Assembly (NCBI GenBank): GCA_050692915.1
Contig: JBOGVU010000004.1
Span: 4,646-68,645 of the forward strand
Length of the DNA stretch: 64,000 nt
Source: CALAEC01 sp050692915
Lineage (GTDB): Bacteria; Actinomycetota; UBA4738; CALAEC01
Direction of reading: 5' to 3'
Positions 26,800 to 39,083 of this stretch are shown here, one piece after another (the first letter of the stretch is position 1; each line of letters opens with the position of its first letter). The notes under the pieces were generated by a model. It saw nothing but the letters and a program-made list of their open reading frames with translations, did no database searches and was not told the DNA's origin. The position numbers were made by a program, and so were the translations under genes.

Positions 26800-28557
26800 A
26801 TGCACCGAAGGATGCGCACGATCGTGCTCGTGGGCTCCATGGCCGGATTGCTCAGCTTGCCGTTGGCGGCGGCTGCGGAGCCCCCGCCGGAAGAGGTGAG
26901 CACGTTCGACTACACGCAGAACATGCACCCGATGGGTCATTCGGCCCGGATCCCCGTGGGCGGCAGGTTCAACTCGGACCTGGCCTTCTGGGGAAAGACC
27001 GCCTACCAGGGCACCTACGAGGGGTTCCGGATCATCGACATCACCGAGCGGGACAACCCGGTCGAGGTAAACAACTACGCGGAGTGCGCGCCCGGTTCGA
27101 CGGCCGGGAACCAGGGCGACGTGATCATCTGGGATGACATCCTGGTCCGATCGTGGAATTCGAACACGGGGGCCGCCGGCAGCTCCTGTGACGGCGACTT
27201 CGTTCCGCCGGGGTTCGAGGGCCTGCACGTCTTCGAAGTCAGCGATCCATCCGATCCCGACCTGATCGCCTCGGTCGACCTCCCCCAGGGGTCGCACACC
27301 GCCACGGGCGTGCCGGACCTGGAGAACGACCGGCTGCTCGTCTACAACTCGGCCTCGAGCGGCGCGAATCCGGGGATCGACATCGTGGAGGTCCCCCTGG
27401 ACGCGCCGGAGAACGCCGCGTTCCTCCGGTTCGAGCCGTCCGGCGATCCCACGATCGGCGGTGGGCTGCCGAACCTCGTGACGATCGATCCTCCGTCCTC
27501 GGCGGCGGGGGTCTACGGGGCGACGGGGGCGGCTTTCGGGCCAGCGCCGACCTCCGGCGGCATCTCCGGCGACATCGAACTGGTCAACGACGGCGTCAGT
27601 ACCCCGCCGGCCGGCACGCCCACCGACGGATGCGAGCCGTTCACGCTGACGGCCGGGGCCATCGCGCTGATCGACCGGGGTACCTGCTCCTTCGTCCAGA
27701 AGGCGAGCAACGCGCAGGCGGCCGGGGCGTCGGCGGTCATCGTGGCCAACAACGTGCCCGGGGCCCCGATCACCATGGGGGGCTCCGACCCGACGATCAC
27801 GATCCCATCGGTGATGGTGTCGCTGGACGACGGCAACACCATCAAGGCGGGCCTGCCGGCCCACGCCACCATCACCAGCCACCCGATGCCGCAGCGGTCC
27901 TGCCACGACACCGGGGTGATCCTGGGCGACGCCCTGAAGGCGGCCTGCGCCGGCGGGAACGGGCTCACCGTGTGGAGCATGGACCCCGCCGACGGCGGAT
28001 CGCTGACCGACCCCCAGATCCTGTACTCCCGGGCGGTCGAAGGGGTGAGCATCGGGCACTCCGCGTCGTTCACCTGGGACGGAGAGACCGTGATCTTCGG
28101 GCACGAGCCCGGTGGTGGTGGTCAGGCGCAGTGCCAGGCGACGAGCCCTGAGGTCAACAAGACCATGTTCTTCTTCGATGCGGACACGGGAGACGAGGTC
28201 GGCCGCTGGGTGCTCCCACGGCCGCAGACGAACACGGAGAACTGCACGATCCACAACTACAACATCGTGCCCACCGCCAAGCGGGACGTGGTCGTCAGCG
28301 GCAACTACCAGTCGGGGATCAGCGTGGTCGACTTCTCCGACCCCGAGAACGCCGTGGAGGTGGCCTACGCCGACCCGGCCCCGCTCGTGCCCACGGCCAC
28401 CGGTGGAGACTGGTCGTCGTACTGGTACAACGGGATGATCTACGAGTCCGACATCACCAGGGGCTTCACCACCTGGCTGCTCAGCGACAAGGTGGTGGCC
28501 GGCGCCATGAAGCTCGGACACCTCAACCCGCAGACCCAGGAGTTCACCATCGGGTAG
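26800..28557 (+). CDS. Secreted LVIVD-repeat protein with inserted PA domain
   Basis: A 585-residue exported protein. ATG 26800 is preceded by AAGGAGG six bases upstream; the signal peptide ends near AAAAEPPP (no lipobox). LVIVD-type beta-propeller repeats are visible: GFRIIDITERDNPVEV, GLHVFEVSDPSDPDLIASV, GISVVDFSDPENAVEV. Between them, roughly residues 220-350, is a protease-associated (PA) domain (ALIDRGTCSFVQKASNAQAAGASAVIVAN). The first His-rich stretch HPMGHS and late STSYWYNG-like WSSYWYNGMIYESDI are shared with the next gene. It probably works on the cell surface or outside; partner unknown. Confidence 0.8.
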   Translation: MHRRMRTIVLVGSMAGLLSLPLAAAAEPPPEEVSTFDYTQNMHPMGHSARIPVGGRFNSDLAFWGKTAYQGTYEGFRIIDITERDNPVEVNNYAECAPGSTAGNQGDVIIWDDILVRSWNSNTGAAGSSCDGDFVPPGFEGLHVFEVSDPSDPDLIASVDLPQGSHTATGVPDLENDRLLVYNSASSGANPGIDIVEVPLDAPENAAFLRFEPSGDPTIGGGLPNLVTIDPPSSAAGVYGATGAAFGPAPTSGGISGDIELVNDGVSTPPAGTPTDGCEPFTLTAGAIALIDRGTCSFVQKASNAQAAGASAVIVANNVPGAPITMGGSDPTITIPSVMVSLDDGNTIKAGLPAHATITSHPMPQRSCHDTGVILGDALKAACAGGNGLTVWSMDPADGGSLTDPQILYSRAVEGVSIGHSASFTWDGETVIFGHEPGGGGQAQCQATSPEVNKTMFFFDADTGDEVGRWVLPRPQTNTENCTIHNYNIVPTAKRDVVVSGNYQSGISVVDFSDPENAVEVAYADPAPLVPTATGGDWSSYWYNGMIYESDITRGFTTWLLSDKVVAGAMKLGHLNPQTQEFTIG

Positions 28558-28590
28558 CGGGGACGGATCCCTCGTCTGTTTCGCCCGGTT

Positions 28591-28623
28591 GAGAGAGGGG
28601 CGGCCGTGAGGTCGCCCTCTCTC
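28591..28623 (+). terminator. Hairpin after first LVIVD gene
   Basis: GAGAGAGGGGCG pairs with CGCCCTCTCTC (one bulged G) around a 10-base loop, about 35 bases after the stop. No T-run follows, so termination would be of the GC-rich actinobacterial kind. Confidence 0.55.
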
Positions 28624-28782
28624 GCTCCCCGGCCCGGCCGGACCGTGAGGGGCGACCAGCCGGTTTGCGGGTTTCCTCCCCAACGGCTAGGGTCGAAGGG
28701 TCCCTGACCCCGCACGTGCTTTTGCCATGGGCGATTCCCGTGGGGCCACGCGCGGGCCAATAGGACGAGGAGGTGGGGACAC

Positions 28783-30186
28783 GTGAGAAGGAGAATCCGA
28801 TGGTCCACGCTGGCCGTCTCCATGACGGCCCTGGTGGCCGTGGGGGTGCCGGCGCAGGCCGACCATGCCACGCGGCCAAGCACCACGAACATCCATGCCC
28901 TGGGGCACAGCCCCCAGGAAGGGACGTTCAGCGTCCCCGATGGACAGCGGGTGATCAACTCCGACATCGCGTTCTGGGGAGACATCGCGTTCAACGGGAA
29001 CTACAACGGGTTCCGGGTGATCGACATCTCCGCACCCGGGAACCCGAAGGAGATCTCCCACCCAGAGTGCAATGGTGACCAGGGCGACATCGTGGTCTGG
29101 GAGGACATCCTGGTCCGATCGTGGAACTCGCCGGCCCCGGCGGGACGGACCTGCGACGGTGAGCCGGTGCCGGTGGGCTTCGAGGGCGTGCACGTCTGGG
29201 ACATCAGCGACCTCGACAACCCCACGCTGCTCACCGCGGTGGAGTTCAGCGCGGCGGGAGCGGCGCAGCGGGGCACCGCGGACGGCTGCGGCTCCCACAC
29301 GGCGACGCTGGTCCCCGATCTCGAGAGCGATCGCCTGCTCGTCTACAGCAACAACTCGTCGGGTGCTGGTCGCCCAGTGTGCGACGCCATGGACATCATC
29401 GAGGTGCCCACGGACGATCCGTCCAGCGCCAGCCACATCGGCTACGTTCCGCTCACCGGCGGCTCGCTCGGCAGCAACAACGGCTGCCACGACGCCGGTG
29501 CGATCCTCGGAGACGTCAACAAGCTGGTGTGCGCCAGTGGCCACGCCGCGAACGTGTTCTCGATCGGCGCGCCCGGCGGTGGCACTCTCGAGAACCCACA
29601 GTTCCTCTACACGATCGAGGAATCGGATGCGTTCGGGAACAAGGTCGGCATCGGGGGACGGTGGCACTCGGCCGGCTTCACCTGGGACGGGGAGGTCATC
29701 GTCCTGGGGTGGGAGCCTGGCGGTGGCGGCGCGGCAGAGTGCGAGGCCACGGACCCCGACATCAAGAAGAGCATGTTCTTCTACGACGCCGACACCGGGG
29801 CCAAGCTCGGCCAGTGGGTGCTCCCAAACCCGCAGGGGGCCGACGAGAACTGCACGATCCACGTCTACAACATCGTGCCCCTTCGGAGCGGCCGGTACGT
29901 CGCGGTGAGCGGGAACTACCAGGCCGGGACGTGGGCCACCGACTTCACCGACCCGGCCAACCCGGTCACGGTCGGCTGGTCCGACCCGCCCTCGCTCGGG
30001 CCCGGCCCCTTCTGCGGCGGGCAGTGCCAGATCGGCGGTGCGTGGTCGAGCTACTGGTACAACAACTTCATCTACGAGTCGGAGATCCAGGCCGGTCTGA
30101 ACGTGTTCCGGCTGAGCGACTCCGCGACCGGCGGAGCGATCAAGCTGGATCACCTGAACCCGCAGACGCAGGAGTTCTCCCTGTAG
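28783..30186 (+). CDS. Secreted LVIVD-repeat protein (paralogue without PA domain)
   Basis: A 467-residue exported protein, clearly a duplicate of the gene just upstream: both share HxxGHS near the mature N-terminus, NSDIAFWG/NSDLAFWG, LVRSWNS, CDG, EGVHVWDISDLDNP, GHEPGGGG/GWEPGGGG, NCTIHxYNIVP, SGNYQ, WSSYWYN and a closing LNPQTQEF. It lacks the PA insertion. A GTG start 8 bases after GAGGAGG gives a clean signal peptide ending near VPAQADH. Upstream TTGCGG-N17-TAGGGT (28665-28693) may be its own promoter. A perfect terminator follows. Function unknown; a surface or secreted beta-propeller is inferred. Confidence 0.8.
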   Translation: MRRRIRWSTLAVSMTALVAVGVPAQADHATRPSTTNIHALGHSPQEGTFSVPDGQRVINSDIAFWGDIAFNGNYNGFRVIDISAPGNPKEISHPECNGDQGDIVVWEDILVRSWNSPAPAGRTCDGEPVPVGFEGVHVWDISDLDNPTLLTAVEFSAAGAAQRGTADGCGSHTATLVPDLESDRLLVYSNNSSGAGRPVCDAMDIIEVPTDDPSSASHIGYVPLTGGSLGSNNGCHDAGAILGDVNKLVCASGHAANVFSIGAPGGGTLENPQFLYTIEESDAFGNKVGIGGRWHSAGFTWDGEVIVLGWEPGGGGAAECEATDPDIKKSMFFYDADTGAKLGQWVLPNPQGADENCTIHVYNIVPLRSGRYVAVSGNYQAGTWATDFTDPANPVTVGWSDPPSLGPGPFCGGQCQIGGAWSSYWYNNFIYESEIQAGLNVFRLSDSATGGAIKLDHLNPQTQEFSL

Positions 30187-30205
30187 CGTTCGCGGGCTGA
30201 CGTTG

Positions 30206-30235
30206 GTGGGGGGTGGGCGCCGGCCCACCCCCCAC
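30206..30235 (+). terminator. Strong terminator after second LVIVD gene
   Basis: A perfect 13-bp stem, GTGGGGGGTGGGC with GCCCACCCCCCAC, closes a GCCG tetraloop 20 bases after the stop codon. It separates the secreted pair from the amidohydrolase gene. Confidence 0.75.
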
Positions 30236-30253
30236 GGCTATCCTCGTGCCGAG

Positions 30254-31294
30254 GTGACCACGGGGCGGCTGCTGGTTCGGGGGACGGGGGCCTGGATCGG
30301 CTCGGGCGAGGTCATCGAGGCCGCTGCCGTGGTCCTCGAAGGAACTCGGGTCACCTTCGCCGGTCCGGCCTGGGAGGCGCCCGAGGCGGACCGGCAGATC
30401 CGGGGCGACTGGTTCCTGATCCCCGGCGTCCTCGACCACCACGTCCACATCTGCCTGTCGGATCCGAGGGCGGTCCTCCGGGGCGGGGTGACGTTCGTCC
30501 GGGACCTGGCCTGGCCCGCCGAGGACATCTTCCCCCTGGCCGATATCTCCCAGGCCACGGACTTCGACGGTCCGGCCATCGCTGCGGCCGGCCCGATGAT
30601 CACGGCTCCGGGAGGCTACCCGACCGCCTCGGGGTGGGCGCCCGCCGGGACGGGGATGGAGGTGGCCGGGACGGACGAGGCGGCCCGGGCCGTGGCCCGG
30701 ATCGCGGACCAGGACCCCGCTGTGATCAAGATCGCCCTCAACTCCGAGGCGGGGCCCACGCTCACCGACGGCGAGCTCCTGGCAGTATGCGACGCCGCTC
30801 ACGAGCGGGGTCTGGCGGTGACGGCCCACGTCCAGGGCCGCGGTCAGACGGAGCGGGCGCTTGGTGCCGGCGTGGACGAGCTGGCGCACTGCCCGTGGAC
30901 CGAGCGGCTGGCCGATGACCTCGTCGAGGCCCTGGCCCGGACCGTGGCCGTGGTCAGCACACTCGACATCCATTCCTACGGGCGGGACACGCCGGAGCTA
31001 GGGACGGCCCTGGACAACCTCCGCCGGTTCGTGGCCGCCGGGGGGCGGGTCCGGTACGGAACCGACCTCGGCAACGGGCCCATCCCTCCCGGGATCCACG
31101 TCGGAGAGGTCCGCCACCTGGCCGAGGCCGGCCTCGACGCGGCCGCGATCCTGGGCGCCATGACGCTGTCACCTCTTCGGGAGGGGATCGAGGCCGACAT
31201 GGTCGGGCTGGCCGGGGACCCCTTCGAGGATCTGGAGGCCCTGGGCCGGGTCCGCCTGGTGGTCCGTGGGGGCACGGTTCGGCTGGGCCCCTGA
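30254..31294 (+). CDS. Amidohydrolase family protein (imidazolonepropionase-like)
   Basis: A 346-residue metal-dependent hydrolase. Metal-binding and catalytic features are visible in order: LIPGVLDHHVHICLSDP (HxH), VIKIALNSEAG with the possible bridging Lys, AVTAHVQG and DELAHCPW histidines, and the late Asp in RYGTDLGNGPIPPG. It ends in the beta-sandwich that brackets the barrel (GDPFEDLEALGRVRLVVRGGTV). Relatives include prolidase-like and imidazolonepropionase-like enzymes; the substrate is unknown. GTG 30254 is chosen because the gene would otherwise start inside the terminator; TATCCT nine bases ahead may be its -10 box. Confidence 0.8.
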   Translation: MTTGRLLVRGTGAWIGSGEVIEAAAVVLEGTRVTFAGPAWEAPEADRQIRGDWFLIPGVLDHHVHICLSDPRAVLRGGVTFVRDLAWPAEDIFPLADISQATDFDGPAIAAAGPMITAPGGYPTASGWAPAGTGMEVAGTDEAARAVARIADQDPAVIKIALNSEAGPTLTDGELLAVCDAAHERGLAVTAHVQGRGQTERALGAGVDELAHCPWTERLADDLVEALARTVAVVSTLDIHSYGRDTPELGTALDNLRRFVAAGGRVRYGTDLGNGPIPPGIHVGEVRHLAEAGLDAAAILGAMTLSPLREGIEADMVGLAGDPFEDLEALGRVRLVVRGGTVRLGP

Positions 31295-31301
31295 GCCCCG
31301 G

Positions 31302-31307
31302 TACGAT
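31302..31307 (+). promoter_or_regulatory. -10 box of the DIP-synthase-like gene (leaderless)
   Basis: TACGAT followed by seven bases and ATG 31315. It lies just after the amidohydrolase stop, so the gene can be expressed separately from a leaderless mRNA. Confidence 0.45.
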
Positions 31308-31314
31308 GCCGCCG

Positions 31315-32646
31315 ATGACCGACATCCCCAAGCCCCGCGTCGGGGTGGTGCTCGCCGCCGGGCGGTCCGAGCGGCTCCGGGCCGTGACCGGGGGCGGCTC
31401 GAAGGCGCTGGTCCGGCTGGGGGGCCTGCGACTGGTTGAGCGCGCCATCCGCACCCTGCTGACGAACGAGGTTGAGTTCGTGGTCGTCGTGGTCGGCTAT
31501 CACGCCGGCCCGGTGGCCGCCGTGGCCCAGCGCGCCGCGCCGGGGCGGGTCCAGGTGGTGGAGGCCTCCGATTGGGAGGAGGGCAACGGGGCTTCGCTGG
31601 CCGCAGCCGAGCCCGTCCTGGGCGCCGAGCCAGGCTTCCTGGCCGTCAGCGCCGACCACGTGTTCGCCGAGGATGCCCTGGGGGACCTGACGAGGGCCGG
31701 CGGGCCGGCCGTCCTCGTCGACCCCTCGCCGGAGCCGGAGGTGTGGAAGGAGGCCACCAAGGTCCGTATGGGGGCGGACGGGCGGGTGCAGGAGCTGGGG
31801 AAAGACGTGGACTCGCCCACGGTGGACGCCGGCGCCTTCCTCTTACCCCGGGAGGTGTTCGACGCGATCCGGAGGAGCAGGGCGCGCGGCGACGGGTCCC
31901 TGGCGGTGGCGGTGACCGAGCTCGGGAGAACCGTGCCGGTGGCCGCCGTGGCCATCCGGGCCGAGGCGTGGTGGCAGGACGTGGACACGCCCGAAGATCT
32001 GGCTCTGGCCGCCCGCAGGCTCCGGGCCGGCCTGCCCCGGCCCGGTGACGGCCCGGTGGCCCGGCTCTTGAACAGGCGCCTGTCGGTGCCGGTGTCCTGG
32101 CTGCTGGTCCGGTTCGGCCCGAACCCGGACCTGCTGTCGGCGGCGGCGTTCGTGGTGGGGCTGGTGGCCGCGGCCTTCCTGGCCGCGGGTCTCGGGGTGG
32201 CCGGCGGCCTCATGGCCCAGCTCTGCTCGGTCCTGGACGGGGTTGACGGCGAGGTGGCCCGGCTTCAGCTCCGGGCCGGGCCCCGGGGGACCCTGCTGGA
32301 CGGGGTCCTCGACCGACTGGGCGACGCGGCCATCTGCGCCGCCCTGGGCGTCTGGGCGTCTTCCGCAGGGACGTCCCCGGCCGTGGTGGTGGTCCTGGTG
32401 GCCGCGGCCACCACCGGAGCCATGCTGTCTATGGCCACGAAGGACCGGGTGGCGGCCCTCGGCCTGGAGCCCCCCTCCGAGCGGCGGATCGGCTGGCTCC
32501 TGGGGGGCCGGGACGGCCGCCTCCTACTGATCGGGGTCCTTTCCGTGCTGGGGATGCCCCAGGCGGCCCTGGCGGCCACGGCCGGCACCTCGCTGGTCTC
32601 CGCGGCCATCCGGGTGTCGTTCGCCCGGACCGTCCCACCGTCCTGA
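31315..32646 (+). CDS. Bifunctional inositol-1-P cytidylyltransferase / CDP-alcohol phosphatidyltransferase (DIP synthase-like)
   Basis: A 443-residue fusion. Residues 1-235 are a sugar-nucleotidyltransferase: [11 protein letters not shown] (11-21), SKAL Lys (30), [16 protein letters not shown] (88-103) and VSADHVF (111-117), the wording of inositol-1-phosphate cytidylyltransferases. Residues ~245-443 form a CDP-alcohol phosphatidyltransferase with the full motif D-x2-DG-x2-AR-x8-G-x3-D-x3-D (308-333) and several membrane helices. The same fusion makes phosphorylated di-myo-inositol phosphate, a heat or salt protectant, in Archaeoglobus and Rubrobacter. A phospholipid or other polyol product is possible. 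Start ATG 31315 follows a -10 box by 7 bases. Confidence 0.78.
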   Translation: MTDIPKPRVGVVLAAGRSERLRAVTGGGSKALVRLGGLRLVERAIRTLLTNEVEFVVVVVGYHAGPVAAVAQRAAPGRVQVVEASDWEEGNGASLAAAEPVLGAEPGFLAVSADHVFAEDALGDLTRAGGPAVLVDPSPEPEVWKEATKVRMGADGRVQELGKDVDSPTVDAGAFLLPREVFDAIRRSRARGDGSLAVAVTELGRTVPVAAVAIRAEAWWQDVDTPEDLALAARRLRAGLPRPGDGPVARLLNRRLSVPVSWLLVRFGPNPDLLSAAAFVVGLVAAAFLAAGLGVAGGLMAQLCSVLDGVDGEVARLQLRAGPRGTLLDGVLDRLGDAAICAALGVWASSAGTSPAVVVVLVAAATTGAMLSMATKDRVAALGLEPPSERRIGWLLGGRDGRLLLIGVLSVLGMPQAALAATAGTSLVSAAIRVSFARTVPPS

Positions 32647-32664
32647 GGCCGCCGTCGCCGTCGG

Positions 32665-32670
32665 TACAAT
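32665..32670 (+). promoter_or_regulatory. -10 box of uvrA (leaderless)
   Basis: TACAAT, seven bases, then ATG 32678. An in-frame ATG at 32669 overlaps the box itself, so 32678 is the sensible start. Confidence 0.5.
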
Positions 32671-32677
32671 GGTGCTG

Positions 32678-35545
<2,868 letters not shown>

Positions 35546-35577
35546 GCCGCCGGGTCTGTGATAGAACACGTCCCGCT

Positions 35578-37146
35578 GTGCTGAGTCGGCTCGTGCCCGT
35601 CCTGGGCATCATCGCGCTGGTGGCCACGGCCTGCGGTTCGCCCGACATCGTGGTCCGGTCCGGGGAGCCCGAGGGACCCTCGTGGTTCTCGCTGGTGGTG
35701 GACTCGACCGGCGATGCCGGGGCGGGGCTCTCGTTGGCCACGGACGCCGACGGCAACCCCCACCTGGCCTACGTGGCCCTGGAGGAGGAGGTCGAGGGGG
35801 AGGCGCCCGCGCCCGACCCGCTGGCTCCCACGCTCCCGGCGGTGATGCACGCCCACCTTGTGGGGGAAGCCTGGACCCGGGGACCGGTGGCCGAGGAGCA
35901 GGAGCTCGACGGGGCGTCGGAGACGGCCATCGCCGTCGGCGCCGACGGGGTGCACCACGTGGCCTGGACCGCCGGCGGCCAGGTTCTCTACTCGTCGAAC
36001 GCCGGCGGCGAGTTCGCCGAGGAGCGGGAGACGGTGGCCGACATCGGGGCCGTGGGCTTGTCGATCGCCGCCGACGGGGACGGGACGCCCCTGATCGCGT
36101 TCCAGACCGCCCTGGATGAGGCCGAGGGCCCAGCCTCGCTGATCAGGCTGGCCACGCCGGAAGGCGAGGGAGCCTGGACGCTGGAGACCGTGGCGGAGGC
36201 GTCCGCGCCGGAGGAGCCGGCCGGCACGGCGGTCGTCGTCACCCCCGACGGGCCGGTGGTGGCGTTCGGGTCCGACGGGGCCACGCTGGTGGGGGAGCGG
36301 CGGGGCACGCGGTGGTTCAGCGAGACCGTGGACGAGGACGGCGGCGTGGGGATGGCGGGTTCCCCCGACGCCGACGGGAACCCTCACCTGGCGTACCTGA
36401 CGGGGACCGGCGACGTCAAGCACGCCCACTCGATCGATGGCGGGCCGTGGGACGTCTCCGACGTCGGCTCGGGGGCCACCGGCTCCCCGGCCTCGATCGC
36501 CCTGGACGCCGAGGGAGTCCACCAAATCGCCTGGCAGACCGCCGACGGACTGGCCTACGCCTCGAACGCCGGTGGAGACGAGTTCGCCGAGGAGGAGCTG
36601 CCCGCCTCCACGGCCGAGGGCGTCCGGCCCAGGGTGGGCGCCGGCGCCGACGGGACCGTGTACGTGGCCTTCCGGGACGAGAGCGACACCGAGGTCCAGA
36701 TGGCCGTCCGCAGCGAGGACGCCCCCCTCCTGGCGGTGCCCGCCCCCGAGGAGGCTGCGGGCGGCGGGGGTGCCGGGCCGCCGACCGGCCCGCCCCCCTG
36801 TGAGCCGGAGGGGACCGAGCTGGCCATCACCGCCCCGCCCGGAGGGGCGGGAACCGGGTTCGACACGGATTGCTTGGCTGCTCCGGCCGGCGAGGCCTTC
36901 ACGATCGAATTCGATAACCAGGACGACGGAGCAGCCCCGCAGACCCACAACGTCGCCATCTACACAGAACAGCCTCCAGCGGGGCAACCTCTGTTCCAGG
37001 GAGAGATCTTCCCCGCACCGGCCGCAATGACCTATGAGGTCGACCCCATCGACGAGCCCGGCAACTACTTCTTCCAGTGTGACGTTCACCCGACCACCAT
37101 GACCGGGACGTTCGTGGTAGCCGTCGCAGACGGCGAAGGCGGCTAG
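35578..37146 (+). CDS. Lipoprotein with propeller-like repeats and C-terminal cupredoxin domain
   Basis: A 522-residue exported protein. GTG 35578 gives a clean lipoprotein signal with lipobox VATAC; GTG 35542, overlapping the uvrA stop, is the alternative. Residues ~30-385 contain irregular sialidase/YVTN-like repeats with recurring phrases (DADGNPHLAYV twice, SNAGGEFAEE-type twice, GVHHVAW/GVHQIAW). After a Gly/Pro-rich linker, the last ~115 residues are a cupredoxin with likely copper ligands His in PQTHNVAIY and Cys, His, Met in FQCDVHPTTMTG. Probably an electron-transfer or copper protein on the outer membrane face; partners unknown. Confidence 0.72.
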   Translation: MLSRLVPVLGIIALVATACGSPDIVVRSGEPEGPSWFSLVVDSTGDAGAGLSLATDADGNPHLAYVALEEEVEGEAPAPDPLAPTLPAVMHAHLVGEAWTRGPVAEEQELDGASETAIAVGADGVHHVAWTAGGQVLYSSNAGGEFAEERETVADIGAVGLSIAADGDGTPLIAFQTALDEAEGPASLIRLATPEGEGAWTLETVAEASAPEEPAGTAVVVTPDGPVVAFGSDGATLVGERRGTRWFSETVDEDGGVGMAGSPDADGNPHLAYLTGTGDVKHAHSIDGGPWDVSDVGSGATGSPASIALDAEGVHQIAWQTADGLAYASNAGGDEFAEEELPASTAEGVRPRVGAGADGTVYVAFRDESDTEVQMAVRSEDAPLLAVPAPEEAAGGGGAGPPTGPPPCEPEGTELAITAPPGGAGTGFDTDCLAAPAGEAFTIEFDNQDDGAAPQTHNVAIYTEQPPAGQPLFQGEIFPAPAAMTYEVDPIDEPGNYFFQCDVHPTTMTGTFVVAVADGEGG

Positions 37147-37208
37147 CGGACCGACCGAATCCCTCGCGCTCGCCCGGTGGAGCCCTACAATGGGGCCGGA
37201 CGGGCAGC

Positions 37209-39083
37209 GTGACCGACGACATCCCGAGACCGGACCCGGCTTCTGTCCCCGACGCCCCGGGGGCGTACCTCTTCCGTGACCGTGACGGCCGGGTCATCTA
37301 CGCGGGGAAGGCCAAGTCCCTCCGGAAGCGGCTGGGCGCGTACTGGGGCCGTCCCCTCCATCCCCGGACCGAGGCCATGGTGGAGGCGGCCGACCGGGTC
37401 GAGTGGATCGTGGCCTCCGGCGAGGTGGACGCCCTCCACCTCGAGTACAACCTGATCCAGGAGCACCGCCCTCGGTTCAACGTCCGGTACCGGGACGACA
37501 AGTCGTATCCGTACCTGGCGCTCACCGTGGCCGAGCGGTGGCCCCGGGCCATGGTGACCCGGTCGAAGCGGCGGAAGGGCATGCGGTCGTTCGGCCCGTA
37601 CGCCCACGCGTACGCGATCCGGGAGACCCTGGACGCCCTCACCCGGGTGTTCCCCGTCCGGACCTGCTCGAACGGCTTCTTCGACCAGCGGCGCCGGGCC
37701 GGCCGGCCGTGCCTCTACTACGACATCGGCCGGTGCGCCGGGCCGTGCGTGCCGGAGAAGACCGGCGTGACCGATGAGGGATACCGCGAGCACGTGGACC
37801 GGCTGGCCGACTTCCTGGCCGGAAACCACCGTCCCATCCTCCGGGAGCTGGAGGTGGAGATGCGTTCGGCCTCCGCGACCGAGGAGTACGAGAAGGCCGC
37901 CCGGTTCCGGGACCGCCTCACTGCCGCCGGGAAGGCCATCGAGTCCCAGGAGATGGTGCTGTCCCAGCGGGAGAACCTCGACGTGATCGGGCTCGACGAG
38001 GACGATCTGGAGGCGGCGTTCCAGGTGTTCTTCGTCCGGCGGGGCCGGGTCACCGGCCGCCGGGGCTGGGTGGTGGACCGGGTCGAGGATCTCGACGCGC
38101 CGGCGCTGGTGTCCTCGTTCCTGGAGCAGCTGTACATGGAGCGCGACGAGGTCCCCGCCCGGGTGCTGGTGCCGGTGTGGCCGCGGGACCGCGATGTACT
38201 GGAGGAGTGGCTGTCCGGTCGCCGGGGAAGCGCCGTGCGCATCGCCCTCCCGGAGCGGGGGGACAAGCGTCGCCTCCTCCAGGTGGTGACCACCAACGCG
38301 AGGGAGGCCTTCCTCCGCCACAAGCTGAAGCGGGCCTCGGACTTCGCGGCCCGATCCCGGGCTCTGGCCGAGCTCGGCGAGGCCCTCGGGCTGGCCCAGC
38401 CGCCGCTGCGGATCGAGGCGTACGACGTTTCGAACATCGGTCCGACGGCAACCGTGGGCTCGATGGTGGTGTTCGAGGACGGCCTCCCGAAGCGCTCCGA
38501 CTACCGCCGGTTCGAGATCAAGGGCGTCCCCGGGCAGGACGATATCGCCTCCATGGAGGAGATGCTCCGGCGGCGGTTCACCCGGTACCTCAGGGAGCTA
38601 GACGAGCCGGTGGCGAAGCGGCGCCGGTTCGCCTACCCGCCCTCGCTGGTCGTGGTGGACGGCGGGCGGGGCCAGCTGAACGTGGCCCTCCGGGTCCTGG
38701 ATGAGCTCGGCCTCGATGTCCCCGCGATCGGCCTGGCCAAGCGGCTGGAAGAGGTGTACCTACCCGGGCAGCCGGAGCCGCTCCGGATAGGCCGGGGCTC
38801 GGAGGCGCTGTTCGTCCTCCAGCACGTCCGGGACGAGGCCCACCGGTTCGCGGTCGACTACCACCGGCGGCTCCGGGAGCGCCGGGCCATGGCCTCGCCG
38901 CTCGACGAGGTGCCGGGGATCGGCCCGGCCAGGAAGAAGGCCCTGCTCCGGCAGTTCGGCTCGCTGGCCCGGCTGGCCCGGGCCTCGGAGGAGGAGATCG
39001 CGGCCACCCCGGGGGTGGGCCCCCGCCTGGCCGCCGAGGTCGCGTCTCGCCTCCACCGGCCTTCCGAGGCGGCCTCGGCGTGA
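37209..39083 (+). CDS. uvrC: Excinuclease ABC subunit C
   Basis: A 624-residue UvrC that cuts on both sides of a lesion held by UvrB. The GIY-YIG nuclease domain is at the N-terminus (PGAYLFRDRDGRVIYAGKAKSLRKRL), followed by the Cys-rich CLYYDIGRCAGPC, a UVR domain (ATEEYEKAARFRDRLTA, near 220), the RNase-H-like C-nuclease (IEAYDVSNIGPTATVGSMVVFEDG and VVVDGGRGQL), and tandem helix-hairpin-helix motifs (DEVPGIGPARKKALL). GTG 37209; TACAAT at 37186 would give a leader of about 11 bases. Overlaps rapZ by GTGA. Confidence 0.96.
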   Translation: MTDDIPRPDPASVPDAPGAYLFRDRDGRVIYAGKAKSLRKRLGAYWGRPLHPRTEAMVEAADRVEWIVASGEVDALHLEYNLIQEHRPRFNVRYRDDKSYPYLALTVAERWPRAMVTRSKRRKGMRSFGPYAHAYAIRETLDALTRVFPVRTCSNGFFDQRRRAGRPCLYYDIGRCAGPCVPEKTGVTDEGYREHVDRLADFLAGNHRPILRELEVEMRSASATEEYEKAARFRDRLTAAGKAIESQEMVLSQRENLDVIGLDEDDLEAAFQVFFVRRGRVTGRRGWVVDRVEDLDAPALVSSFLEQLYMERDEVPARVLVPVWPRDRDVLEEWLSGRRGSAVRIALPERGDKRRLLQVVTTNAREAFLRHKLKRASDFAARSRALAELGEALGLAQPPLRIEAYDVSNIGPTATVGSMVVFEDGLPKRSDYRRFEIKGVPGQDDIASMEEMLRRRFTRYLRELDEPVAKRRRFAYPPSLVVVDGGRGQLNVALRVLDELGLDVPAIGLAKRLEEVYLPGQPEPLRIGRGSEALFVLQHVRDEAHRFAVDYHRRLRERRAMASPLDEVPGIGPARKKALLRQFGSLARLARASEEEIAATPGVGPRLAAEVASRLHRPSEAASA

